Below are positions 16,945 through 24,758 of a stretch of 36,719 nt of DNA, piece by piece. The notes under the pieces were generated by a model. It was not told the origin of the DNA. It did no database searches and saw nothing but the letters and a program-made list of their open reading frames with translations. Within the stretch, counting starts at the first letter, position 1, and every line of letters starts with the position of its first letter. The stretch is taken from contig CACKXV010000006.1 of NCBI GenBank assembly GCA_902604225.1, positions 1-36,719 on the forward strand, given 5' to 3'. The DNA comes from an uncultured Pelagibacteraceae bacterium (GTDB lineage Bacteria; Pseudomonadota; Alphaproteobacteria; Pelagibacterales; AG-422-B15). The position numbers were made by a program, and so were the translations under genes.

Positions 16945-17781
16945 TTATATTAAATATATTGATAAATCTTCATATTTTTTAAATGTGTCATCATTAAGAT
17001 CTATTAACAATGACTCTACATCGCTATAGGGTCCAATTAATACCTTGTATTCCGTATTGCCTGACAAGTTTTGGCTTTCAAAAATCCTAACATCATAGGT
17101 TGATAGATCTCTTTTAATTTTTTGAGCACTTTCTTTGAATGCAAAGCTCGCTATATTAATAAAAATCTTATTATATAAATTTTTATTATTAATATTATTA
17201 TCAGTAGATAATTCATTTTTTTCTTTTTCAATTACAACAACACTTGATACTGGAGCTTCCAAAACTTTTTTTTCTTCATCGTAAGTATATGCTTTAGAAA
17301 GAACAAAACTTTCATTAGAGTCTATAAGAGATATTTTGACTAAATCACCATTCTGATTCATTTCTAGTTCTTTAAAAACAGCTTCAGATAAATTGACTAC
17401 TTTAATCGAAGAAAATGCTTCTCGATGATTTACTCTTACTAATGCAGATTTACCATTATTAAGGTTTGTAACTTCAATAATTGATGGCAATGGCAATGAT
17501 CTATGAGCTCCTGATAATGTATCATTATGATAGTATTCTCCATTTTTAGTTTTACTTCCATTTTTTAAACTTGTTTCCAATTGTGCTAAGCCAATTTCCT
17601 CAAATTTTTTATAATCATAAGGGTAAAACCACTTGCCATTAACCTGATATGGCTCTTCAATTAGCTTTTCAATTAATTTAATATTATTTTTGTTATTACT
17701 GTCTTCAATTACGAGTGGGACAACGTTTGCGATAGTGCAATTAGTAAGAATTAAAAAAATTATTAGTAAAAATATTCTCAT
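16945..17781 (-). CDS. rlpA: RlpA-like lipoprotein with SPOR domain, degenerate active site
   Basis: Predicted lipoprotein (LILTNC lipobox, Cys15) with a double-psi beta-barrel RlpA domain (about 62-140) and a C-terminal SPOR domain (about 200-278) that would bind denuded septal glycan. Recognisable RlpA elements are YQVNGKWFYP, TKNGEYYHNDTLSGAHRSLPLPS and VTNLNNGKSALVRVN. From memory of the P. aeruginosa enzyme, lytic activity needs a Glu-x-x-Asp pair, a His and an Asp in the VNDRGPF motif. Here Glu82 and His93 remain, but both Asp positions are His (H85 in GEYYH, H119 in VNHREAF), and the usual GIASWYG is GLAQLETS. It may therefore be a septal binding protein rather than a transglycosylase. 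It overlaps the mltB stop (TAATG). Confidence 0.85.
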   Translation of the reverse strand: MRIFLLIIFLILTNCTIANVVPLVIEDSNNKNNIKLIEKLIEEPYQVNGKWFYPYDYKKFEEIGLAQLETSLKNGSKTKNGEYYHNDTLSGAHRSLPLPSIIEVTNLNNGKSALVRVNHREAFSSIKVVNLSEAVFKELEMNQNGDLVKISLIDSNESFVLSKAYTYDEEKKVLEAPVSSVVVIEKEKNELSTDNNINNKNLYNKIFINIASFAFKESAQKIKRDLSTYDVRIFESQNLSGNTEYKVLIGPYSDVESLLIDLNDDTFKKYEDLSIYLI

Positions 17782-18776
17782 TAATAATATTCAATCATAT
17801 CAGACAATATACCAACTGATAATCCGAAGAAGAGAGATCTGTTCCATTTCATAATAACTTTAAAATTTTCGTAAACTAAAAATTTTCGGCCTTCTTCACC
17901 TTCTGGATAAACTAAGTATGCCTGAATATCCCGAAGTGGTAATTTTTCCCCGTTCTTTTTTAATATACCTAATGCAGCCCATTCACTAAGTGATTTTGAT
18001 ATATTAATTTCTTTAGCAGACGTTGTAATAAAATCATCTGGAATAGATTTTGAAGTCATTACCTCTCTGCCCCACGTTAAATCATCATTCCAGCCAGATT
18101 CTTTTAAATAATTTGATGATGAAGCAAATACATCCGGCAAGGTAGACCAAATATCTTTTTTACCATCTTTATCAAAATCTGTTGCGTAATTTAAAAAGCT
18201 AGACGGCATAAATTGATTTTGCCCCATGGCTCCTGCCCATGAACCCATCATTTCATTAGCTGTAATGTGACCTTGGTCAATGATTGCTAATGCGTTTATG
18301 AGTTCATCTGTAAAAAACTCCCTTCTTCTTAGATCGTGCGATAACGTCGATAAAGAACGTATTACATTAAATGATCCTGTATAAGTTCCAAAACTTGTTT
18401 CTATGCCCCATAGGGCTAATATAAAGCGGGGTTGCACACCATACTTGTTATATATTCTCAACAATAAATCCTTGTGTTCACTGTATAACTTTTTGCCTTT
18501 AAGCATTCTACTTTTCGGAGTCGTATTATTTAGATATTCATCTAGAGTAAGTGTAAATTCTGGTTGAGATCTATCAAGTTCTAGAACCCTTTCATTAATA
18601 GCGATATCTCTAAATGATAAATCGATAGTTTCCTCAGATATCCCCTCTTTAGTGGCAATATTTTTAATATTTTCAAGCCATTCGACAAAGCTATAGTCTT
18701 CATCTGCTTGCAATGAAGAGAGATTAATTATAGTAAATATAGTTATAATTGATGATATTTTAAATTTTAAATTCAT
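17781..18776 (-). CDS. mltB: Membrane-bound lytic murein transglycosylase B family
   Basis: Periplasmic lytic transglycosylase of the SLT/MltB family, which cleaves the MurNAc-GlcNAc bond to give 1,6-anhydro ends. A signal peptide (MNLKFKISSIITIFTIINLSSLQA) without a lipobox suggests a soluble periplasmic form. The catalytic Glu is in ALWGIETSFGTYTG, and the signature AGAMGQNQFMPSSFLNYATDFDKDGKKDIW is intact, including the Ca-binding-like DFDKDGKKD loop. Length of 331 residues is normal, without an extra peptidoglycan-binding domain. It is first in the minus-strand mltB-rlpA-dac-tmk-holB-metG-tatD run, and its start is 25 bases from the divergent cystathionine beta-synthase gene. Confidence 0.95.
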   Translation of the reverse strand: MNLKFKISSIITIFTIINLSSLQADEDYSFVEWLENIKNIATKEGISEETIDLSFRDIAINERVLELDRSQPEFTLTLDEYLNNTTPKSRMLKGKKLYSEHKDLLLRIYNKYGVQPRFILALWGIETSFGTYTGSFNVIRSLSTLSHDLRRREFFTDELINALAIIDQGHITANEMMGSWAGAMGQNQFMPSSFLNYATDFDKDGKKDIWSTLPDVFASSSNYLKESGWNDDLTWGREVMTSKSIPDDFITTSAKEINISKSLSEWAALGILKKNGEKLPLRDIQAYLVYPEGEEGRKFLVYENFKVIMKWNRSLFFGLSVGILSDMIEYY

Positions 18777-18801
18777 ACTTACCTATAAATAGCATAATTT
18801 T

Positions 18802-19773
18802 ATGAAAGATATAAAATCACTTGTAGATTTAATTGGTAATACGCCAATAGTTCAAGCTAAAAATATAGATGCAGGTAAATGTAATCTCTTCTTAAAGATG
18901 GAAAATATGAATCCTGGCTCATCTATAAAAGACCGCGTTGCACTCCAAATAATAAATGACGCTGAAAAGAACGGAGATTTGGTAAAGGGATCAACGGTTG
19001 TCGAGGCTACAGCTGGCAATACAGGCCTTGGATTAGCACTAATAGCTTTATTAAAAGGTTATAAAGCAAAAGTTATAATATTAGATAAAATGAATCAAAA
19101 TAAGATTTTTCATTTAAAATCACTTGGTGCTGAAGTAATGCTTGCAAAAAGTGATGTGGGCCCCGATAGTCCTGAACATTATGTAAATATGGCTAAAAGA
19201 GTTGCCGCTGAAACTGACAACTCATTTATGGCCAATCAGTTTACTAATAAATCAAATCCTCTAGCCCATGAATTGACCACCGCACCAGAGATTTATAACC
19301 AAATGGATGGAGATGTTGATGCAATTGTCTGTGGCGTTGGCACTGGCGGGACTATTTCCGGTATTGGTAAATTTTTTGAGAAGAATAACCCAAAAACTGA
19401 AATGGTACTTGCCGATCCTGAGGGCTCAATTGTAAAAGACGCTGTTGAAAAAAAACCTTTAAAAGAAGCTGATTACAAGTGGTTAGTTGAAGGTATTGGA
19501 GAAGACTTTCTTCCCGATACACTAGATCTTAAATATATTAAAAAAGCTTATTCAGTGAGCAATGAAGAAGCTTTTCAAACAATTCGTACTCTTGCGTTAA
19601 AAGAGGGGATATTAGGCGGATCATCTAGCGGAACATTAATTTGTGCCGCATTAAAGTATTGCCATGAACAAAAAGAAAAGAAAAATGTTGTCACATTTGT
19701 TTGTGATAATGGTGAAAAATATTTAAATACAGCGTATAATAGTGAATGGCTAAAAGAAAAAAATCTGATTTAA
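18802..19773 (+). CDS. Cystathionine beta-synthase, catalytic core only
   Basis: Fold-type II PLP enzyme of 323 residues. It has the PLP lysine K43 in GSSIKDRVA, the substrate loop EATAGNTG and the phosphate-binding loop GVGTGGTISG. It resembles cystathionine beta-synthase more than CysK: VGPDSPEHYVNMAKRVA, NQFTNKSNPLAHELTTAPEI, DPEGS and EGIGEDFLPDTLD are CBS-like. The expected reaction is serine plus homocysteine to cystathionine. The C-terminal CBS (Bateman) regulatory domains of eukaryotic enzymes are absent, as in many bacterial forms. It overlaps the next gene by 28 bases, and the pairing supports reverse transsulfuration. O-acetylserine-dependent cysteine synthase is the alternative. 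Confidence 0.85.
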   Translation: MKDIKSLVDLIGNTPIVQAKNIDAGKCNLFLKMENMNPGSSIKDRVALQIINDAEKNGDLVKGSTVVEATAGNTGLGLALIALLKGYKAKVIILDKMNQNKIFHLKSLGAEVMLAKSDVGPDSPEHYVNMAKRVAAETDNSFMANQFTNKSNPLAHELTTAPEIYNQMDGDVDAIVCGVGTGGTISGIGKFFEKNNPKTEMVLADPEGSIVKDAVEKKPLKEADYKWLVEGIGEDFLPDTLDLKYIKKAYSVSNEEAFQTIRTLALKEGILGGSSSGTLICAALKYCHEQKEKKNVVTFVCDNGEKYLNTAYNSEWLKEKNLI

Positions 19774-20912
19774 GAAAAATCAATCAATTTGATACATTGT
19801 CTGTGCATGCAGGCATTAAAAGTGATCCGCTTACTGGCGCTGTTATGACTCCTATCTACGCAACATCTACATTTGCACAAGATACGCCAGGTAAAGATAA
19901 GGGGTATGAATATTCAAGATCTCAAAATCCGACACGTGAAGTTTTAGAAGCTTCACTCGCTGAATTAGAAAACGGACATAGGGCTTTTGCTTTTGCGTCA
20001 GGAGTTGCAGCTCAAACAGCAGTTATAGATCTCCTAAAACCTGGAGATCATGTTATTGCATTTGATGATTTATATGGTGGAACCTTTCGACTGTTTAATG
20101 AAATTAAAGCTAAATCATCAAATATAGATTTCACTTTTGTGGATCTAAACACAAATTTTAGCAAACATATTCGAAAGAATACAAAGATGATTTGGGTAGA
20201 AACTCCTACGAATCCACTTTTAAAAATTGCCGACCTAAAACGAATTTCTCGCATAGCAAAGAAACATAAGATTATAACTGTTTGTGATAATACTTTTGCA
20301 ACGCCAATAAATCAAAGACCATTAGATTTCGGTATTGATATAGTAAATCATTCAACTACCAAGTACATAAATGGGCACTCTGATATTATTGGTGGTTCAC
20401 TTGTCATTGGTAAAAATAAAACATTAGAAAAGAAACTAGCATTAATACAAAACTCTACAGGAGCAGTACCAAGCCCGTTTGATTGTTTTTTAATTCTAAG
20501 AGGGATTAAGACTCTTTCACTTAGAATAAAAAAACATAATGAAAATGGGATCAAAATTGCGAGGTTTTTAAAAGGTCATAAAAAACTCTCTGATGTTACC
20601 TACCCCGGCCTAACAAATCATAAGCAAAGCGATATAGCTAAAAAACAAATGAATGGATTCGGTGGAATGATTACGTTTATTCACAGAGGTACAATGTCAG
20701 ATATCTCAAAGTTTATGAAGAAACTTAAGATATTCACTATTGCAGAAAGCCTCGGCGGAGTTGAGTCACTTATAGAATCTCCTGCATTAATGACACATGC
20801 TTATTTAGAAGATAAGTCATACAATCAAGTGCCTAAAAAACTAGTTAGACTCTCTGTTGGAATAGAAGATTCAGAAGATTTAATTAATGATCTCATGCAA
20901 GCTTTAAAATAA
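19746..20912 (+). CDS. Cystathionine gamma-lyase / synthase family enzyme
   Basis: Fold-type I PLP enzyme of the Cys/Met metabolism family, 388 residues. Family signatures are TGAVMTPIYATSTFAQ, YEYSRSQNPTREVLEASLAELE, DDLYGGTFRLF and the PLP lysine K206 in NHSTTKYINGHSDIIGG. Paired with the CBS gene, the most likely role is cleavage of cystathionine to cysteine, 2-oxobutyrate and ammonia; cystathionine gamma-synthase cannot be ruled out from sequence. The ATG lies 28 bases inside the upstream gene, and no later ATG precedes the conserved SVHAG segment, so the overlap is real and implies translational coupling. Its TAA abuts the stop of the convergent phosphate acyltransferase gene (TAATTA). 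Confidence 0.9.
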   Translation: MAKRKKSDLRKINQFDTLSVHAGIKSDPLTGAVMTPIYATSTFAQDTPGKDKGYEYSRSQNPTREVLEASLAELENGHRAFAFASGVAAQTAVIDLLKPGDHVIAFDDLYGGTFRLFNEIKAKSSNIDFTFVDLNTNFSKHIRKNTKMIWVETPTNPLLKIADLKRISRIAKKHKIITVCDNTFATPINQRPLDFGIDIVNHSTTKYINGHSDIIGGSLVIGKNKTLEKKLALIQNSTGAVPSPFDCFLILRGIKTLSLRIKKHNENGIKIARFLKGHKKLSDVTYPGLTNHKQSDIAKKQMNGFGGMITFIHRGTMSDISKFMKKLKIFTIAESLGGVESLIESPALMTHAYLEDKSYNQVPKKLVRLSVGIEDSEDLINDLMQALK

Positions 20913-21806
20913 TTAAAGTGTACTCAAAACAGCATTTACAATTGAAGACAGTCGTGAATTTGATGTATCGGACCTACTAGTTATGACAACAGGAGATATA
21001 CCTCCTGTAACAAAACCTCCTGCTGTACAGTTCATAAAATTAACCATAATCTTCACTAATGAATTACCTGTTTCAACATTGGGAACGACAATTACATTTG
21101 CATTTCCAGCAACACTGTTATGAATTCCTTTAATTTTAGCCGCTTCAGATGATATTGCGTTATCAAATGCAAATGGCCCATTAATGTCTGTAGTTGGATG
21201 CTCTATTCTAGACCAATCAACTAGATCTTTCGCGTCAACTGAACTCTGCATTTGAGATAAAACTTCTTCGGTTGCAGATAGTATAGCTATTTTTGGTTCG
21301 AAATTTGGAAGTTTTGAAGTAAATTCAATAACGTTATTTATAATGTGTTTTTTCGTTTCTACATTAGGATTTATATTCAATGCGCCATCCGTGATAATTA
21401 AAGGAGTTCTGACATTATCTGGAAAAGTCATGAACCATATATGACTCAGCCGCCTTCCTTTCACTAGGAGTTTATGTTCAGATCTAATATACTCTGACAT
21501 CAAAACATCTGTATGCAAATGACCCTTAACGATTAAATAAGGATCTTCTATGCGATCACTAGCTAATCTGCATGCGATCTTTGAGGACTCTTCTTCAGTA
21601 GATGAATTAATAATTTCAGGTTGCAAATGCCAGTTTAAATCATCCAATAATGCCGCAATAATGTCTTTGTTTCCTATTAGAAGGGGTTCTAAGATTCCCA
21701 TCTCAAAAGACTCTTTAATTGGTTCGAGCGATAATTTGTTAATAGGATTTACAATTAATGAGACTTTTTTTATATTTTTGTCAATAAAATCAATGTTTTG
21801 TATCAT
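20913..21806 (-). CDS. Phosphate acetyl/butyryltransferase family protein
   Basis: Member of the Pta/Ptb family, which transfers acyl groups between CoA and phosphate, 297 residues. Diagnostic segments are LIVKGHLHTDVLMSEYI, GRRLSHIWFM, TDGALNINPN, INGPFAFDNAISSEAAKIKGI, VPNVETGNSLVKIMVNF and SPVVITSRSDTSNSRLSSI. It resembles phosphate butyryltransferase and the C-terminal half of MaoC-Pta fusions more than the long Pta enzymes. An acetate/butyrate kinase partner usually sits next to it but is not in the window. It is monocistronic here, convergent with the gamma-lyase gene. Confidence 0.88.
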   Translation of the reverse strand: MIQNIDFIDKNIKKVSLIVNPINKLSLEPIKESFEMGILEPLLIGNKDIIAALLDDLNWHLQPEIINSSTEEESSKIACRLASDRIEDPYLIVKGHLHTDVLMSEYIRSEHKLLVKGRRLSHIWFMTFPDNVRTPLIITDGALNINPNVETKKHIINNVIEFTSKLPNFEPKIAILSATEEVLSQMQSSVDAKDLVDWSRIEHPTTDINGPFAFDNAISSEAAKIKGIHNSVAGNANVIVVPNVETGNSLVKIMVNFMNCTAGGFVTGGISPVVITSRSDTSNSRLSSIVNAVLSTL

Positions 21807-21869
21807 TTGTTTAAAGTATATATTTTAAATTAAAGCAATACTTAAAAATAAATGTCTTAAGTACTGATA

Positions 21870-22078
21870 TTATTTCATATTTTTAAAATAATTTAATAAA
21901 TAGGCACCAATTATTACTATTAATAAAATTGCAGAAAATGAATAAAAAATCATTGATAGATCTTGGAATAATGTAACAAAAAAACTAACCATGATATCTA
22001 AAATATCAAAGTTAATGCCCAGTAAAGCAAATAAAAGAATGAAACAGTAACCAGGCCGCCTATTATCCAGTCTAACAT
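21870..22078 (-). pseudogene. Possible small two-helix membrane protein with broken start
   Basis: This lies in the 313-base gap 21807-22119 and is below the ORF-track cut-off. On the minus strand one frame is open from 22082 to the TAA at 21870-21872 and encodes 70 codons with two hydrophobic segments (CFILLFALLGINFDILDIMVSFFVTLF and IFYSFSAILLIVIIGAYLL) and a basic end (NYFKNMK). It has no ATG before residue 31 (ATG at 21992, which would give a 40-residue one-helix peptide). An ATG at 22078 is out of frame by one base; inserting a single G after it would give MVRLDNRRPGYC followed by the rest. This could be a fresh frameshift, a sequence error, or a genuine 40-residue ORF. The rest of the gap is AT-rich with nothing else visible. 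Confidence 0.35.
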
Positions 22079-22119
22079 AGTGCTATACTTAACATATAAA
22101 GGATTATATTTATACATTT

Positions 22120-23325
22120 ATGCAAAAAGACTATGATTTAATCATATATGGCGCCACAGGTTTTACTGGCCGTTTGGTGGTAGAGTATTTGGACAAAAAT
22201 TATTCTGAAATCAATTGGGCAATCGCTGGCAGAAATGAAAAAAAACTAGATAAAATATCGAGCAATACCGCCTATAAACCTAAATATTTCATTGCTGATA
22301 GTGAAGATATTGCAGGTTTAAATAAAATTGCTGCTCAAGCAAATGTCATAGCTTCGTTGGCAGGACCTTTTAATCGATACAGCGATAAATTGGTAGGATG
22401 TTGTGTGACAAATAATACCCATTACGTAGATATTACTGGTGAAAATATATGGGTTAGAGATTTAATAGATAAACATCATGAAGAAGCAGAAAAAAAAGGA
22501 ATTAAGATCATTCCTTCATGTGGGTATGATTCAATTCCATCAGATATGGGATGTTTTTATTTGCAAAGATCTCTTGGTGAAAACTTGTTGTCTGTTGATG
22601 GTTATCATCGAGGAGGTGGTGGTGTAAGCGGTGGAACAATTGAAAGTGCTTTTACAATGAAAAATTATAAAACAAACTACTCAATCGGACACCCTTTCCT
22701 ATTAAATAGTAAAGATTTCATAGAAAAACAAAATAAAGAAGCTAGTAAAGACACATTTAAAATAAAGTACATAGACAGCATTAAATCATGGTCTGCACCT
22801 TTTGTTATGTCTATTGCTAATACAAGGGTTGTCAGAAGAAGTGTTGAATTACATGAGCTTAATCAGTCAGGTTATGGATCGGAATTTACTTATAAAGAGT
22901 TTATGAATGTTAAAAAATACTCATCTGCCCTAATGGTATCAATTGGATTAGCAATATTAGGATTAATGATTGTAAGTCCAATAAGTTCTTTGTTTAGAAA
23001 ATTATTTACAAAGCCGGGCAATGGACCTGATAAAAAAACGCGTGATAATGGATGGTTTGAAAGTATATTTATTGGCGAAAATACTAATAATGAATTTTAT
23101 AAGTTGAGAATTTATGGAGATGGAGACCCAGGCTATAAAACTACAGCTAAATTCATATGTGAGTCTGCATTATGCTTAGTTAAATCTGATGGATATTTAG
23201 AAAATACAAACAAAGGAGGCGTCTTAACTACTGCAACTGGACTTGGTGACCATCTTATAAAAAGACTTAAAAACGCAGATATCCTATTTGAGGGACCAGA
23301 AAAGATAGCAAAAACAATTACTTAA
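22120..23325 (+). CDS. Saccharopine dehydrogenase-like oxidoreductase (trans-acting enoyl reductase type)
   Basis: A 401-residue NAD(P)-dependent protein of the saccharopine dehydrogenase-like superfamily. The Rossmann fold starts at residue 7 with IIYGATGFTGRLVVEYL, followed by WAIAGRNEKKLD and the long substrate domain with IIPSCGYDSIPSDMGCFYL and GGGVSGGTIESAF. A hydrophobic segment at about 270-290 (SALMVSIGLAILGLMIVSPISSLF) may be membrane-associated, as in mycobacterial trans-acting enoyl reductases. The substrate is unknown; lipid or polyketide reduction is a family-level inference, and this is not lysine metabolism. It is probably a single transcription unit with its own upstream region. 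Confidence 0.85.
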   Translation: MQKDYDLIIYGATGFTGRLVVEYLDKNYSEINWAIAGRNEKKLDKISSNTAYKPKYFIADSEDIAGLNKIAAQANVIASLAGPFNRYSDKLVGCCVTNNTHYVDITGENIWVRDLIDKHHEEAEKKGIKIIPSCGYDSIPSDMGCFYLQRSLGENLLSVDGYHRGGGGVSGGTIESAFTMKNYKTNYSIGHPFLLNSKDFIEKQNKEASKDTFKIKYIDSIKSWSAPFVMSIANTRVVRRSVELHELNQSGYGSEFTYKEFMNVKKYSSALMVSIGLAILGLMIVSPISSLFRKLFTKPGNGPDKKTRDNGWFESIFIGENTNNEFYKLRIYGDGDPGYKTTAKFICESALCLVKSDGYLENTNKGGVLTTATGLGDHLIKRLKNADILFEGPEKIAKTIT

Positions 23326-23436
23326 TTTGTAACCCAAAATGGGTGCACAGAATCGTACAAAAATAAAATTATAGTGCATAACAATTCATTATATTTTATG
23401 ATTTTACAGAAAATAAACGCTGGAGTTTTCAACAAT

Positions 23437-23727
23437 ATGGTTCAAGATGAAACCGGTACCTTTGTTATGAATAAAAATCAACCTTCTCATGTAAGCAGTG
23501 AAATTGACAACGACACTGTGAAGAAGGTCAGAGAGCTGTCTAAATTAAGAAAAAGTATTGAACTCGATTTAAAAGCAATCGCAACAAAGACAAAGATCTC
23601 AACAAATCAATTAAAAAATATAGAATCATTCAAATTTGAAAAATTACCCCCCAACCCAATGAGAACGTCATTTATTGATCAATATTGTTCAGTAATCGAA
23701 AAAGCAAATAAAATTAATACTATTTAA
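23437..23727 (+). CDS. RodZ-type helix-turn-helix (HTH_25) protein, stand-alone
   Basis: Small protein whose C-terminal two thirds match the N-terminal cytoplasmic HTH of RodZ: KLRKSIELDLKAIATKTKISTNQLKNIESFKFEKLPPNPMRTSFIDQYCSVI (compare the usual LRxxRGLSLEEVAxxTxIxxxYLxAIExGxFxxLPxxxYxRGFLRxYA pattern). RodZ continues into a membrane helix and a periplasmic domain; here the protein ends about ten residues after the HTH, so it cannot be anchored in the same way. I chose the ATG at 23437 because GGAG lies 11 bases upstream; the track starts at a GTG at 23374, with another ATG at 23398. It may be a transcription factor or a reduced cytoskeletal adaptor for MreB. It overlaps the convergent HPP gene by four bases. 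Confidence 0.65.
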   Translation: MVQDETGTFVMNKNQPSHVSSEIDNDTVKKVRELSKLRKSIELDLKAIATKTKISTNQLKNIESFKFEKLPPNPMRTSFIDQYCSVIEKANKINTI

Positions 23728-24179
23728 GGATAATTTCTTTTCAAAAGCTTATTATATAAATAAGCGAATAAAACTAACATCAACGCACCAACGGCCACTG
23801 GAAACAAAACAAAAGATATTCCCTGACCTGTTAGAATAACAATAATTGGATTAGCACCTGCTGGTGGATGTATAGTATTAGTAACGATCATCACAAAGAT
23901 TGCTAATCCTACAGCTAGTCCCAGAGCAATAAAATGATCGCCTATTAAATACAAAACGATAACACCTGATAAAGCTGATAATACATGACCAAGTAAAATA
24001 TTGGTTGGTTTCGCTAATGGACTCTCATGCACAGCCATCACTAAAACCACAGAAGCACCGAATGGCGGAATCAGCCAAATTGTTCCCTCAAATGAATTTT
24101 CTAGAAAAGCTAAAAAACTTATGAAAATTAATGCTCCAAGCGCACTCAATAATGCATTGATTATTTTGTTATTATTCAT
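23724..24179 (-). CDS. HPP-family integral membrane protein
   Basis: A 151-residue membrane protein with four to five helices and the family signature TNTIHPPAGANPIIV around residue 105. A second conserved element, IPPFGASVVLVMAVHESPLAKP, precedes it. HPP proteins are small permeases; cyanobacterial and plant members have been linked to nitrite transport, but the substrate here is unknown. The start ATG is separated by only two bases from the first ATG of the divergent DUF2177 gene (CATTAATG, itself palindromic). Confidence 0.88.
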   Translation of the reverse strand: MNNNKIINALLSALGALIFISFLAFLENSFEGTIWLIPPFGASVVLVMAVHESPLAKPTNILLGHVLSALSGVIVLYLIGDHFIALGLAVGLAIFVMIVTNTIHPPAGANPIIVILTGQGISFVLFPVAVGALMLVLFAYLYNKLLKRNYP

Positions 24180-24181
24180 TA

Positions 24182-24592
24182 ATGATAACTATGATGATTA
24201 AGCTATACATTACAACATTTATATATTTTATTATTATTGATTTAATAGGTATCAGTTTATTTGTTAGAAAAGTTTATGAAAACAACTTGCCGAAAGACGT
24301 TAAATTAGATTTTAATTTGCCAGTTGCATTGATTTTTTATTTTATTTTTGTATTTGGTTTAGTTTATTTTGTCATAGCTCCAAACAAAGATAACGGCGTT
24401 TCATCAATTATAATGCCTTCTATTATTTATGGCCTTGTTACTTACGCTACTTATGCGCTAACTGTAAAAGCTGTATTTAATACACTTAATACACAAATAA
24501 TTGTGTTTGATATAATATGGGGAATGTTATTGTGCCTATCGATATCAGTCCTCACTATTTATACTGTTTCTAAATTTGAGTTTCTGAATTAA
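24182..24592 (+). CDS. DUF2177-family membrane protein
   Basis: A 136-residue protein with about four membrane helices. The pattern LYITTFIYFIIIDLIGISLF, PVALIFYFIFVFGLVYFVIAP, IYGLVTYATYALT and VFDIIWGMLL matches DUF2177, a widespread family of unknown function. The start may be the first ATG at 24182 or the later ones (MITMMIK; 24191, 24194). If the first is used, the ribosome would have no room for a Shine-Dalgarno outside the divergent HPP gene. It is followed after 41 bases by tRNA-Ser on the same strand. Confidence 0.85.
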   Translation: MITMMIKLYITTFIYFIIIDLIGISLFVRKVYENNLPKDVKLDFNLPVALIFYFIFVFGLVYFVIAPNKDNGVSSIIMPSIIYGLVTYATYALTVKAVFNTLNTQIIVFDIIWGMLLCLSISVLTIYTVSKFEFLN

Positions 24593-24595
24593 AGA

Positions 24596-24623
24596 TTGTC
24601 ATATATTTTAATTCTAATAAATT
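24596..24623 (+). promoter_or_regulatory. Possible sigma-70 promoter of tRNA-Ser
   Basis: TTGTCA (24596-24601) and TAAATT (24618-24623) are separated by 16 bases and would start transcription about 4-6 bases before the tRNA. The -35 matches the consensus at five of six positions and the -10 at four of six. In such AT-rich DNA the -10 match is weak evidence. Confidence 0.35.
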
Positions 24624-24633
24624 AAAAATTCGT

Positions 24634-24723
24634 GGAGAGGTGGCTGAGTGGTCGAAAGCATCAGTCTTGAAAACTGACGAGGGAGCAATTCCTCCGTGGG
24701 TTCGAATCCCACCCTCTCCGCCA
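24634..24723 (+). tRNA. tRNA-Ser (anticodon UGA)
   Basis: A 90-base class II tRNA. The acceptor stem GGAGAGG pairs with CCTCTCC. The anticodon stem TCAGT/ACTGA encloses the loop CTTGAAA, with anticodon TGA reading UCA-type serine codons. There is a long variable arm (CGAGGGAGCAATTCCTCCG), the T-arm GTGGGTTCGAATCCCAC, discriminator G and an encoded CCA. The long variable arm confirms a serine rather than a phenylalanine tRNA. Confidence 0.97.
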
Positions 24724-24758
24724 TAAACTTCAAATAAATTTGATTTAGTAATATTTAT

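Noticed and set aside
23332-23344. ACCCA-AAA-TGGGT inverted repeat after the saccharopine-dehydrogenase-like gene
   Set aside because: Only a five-base stem with a three-base loop and no T run; too weak to call a terminator.
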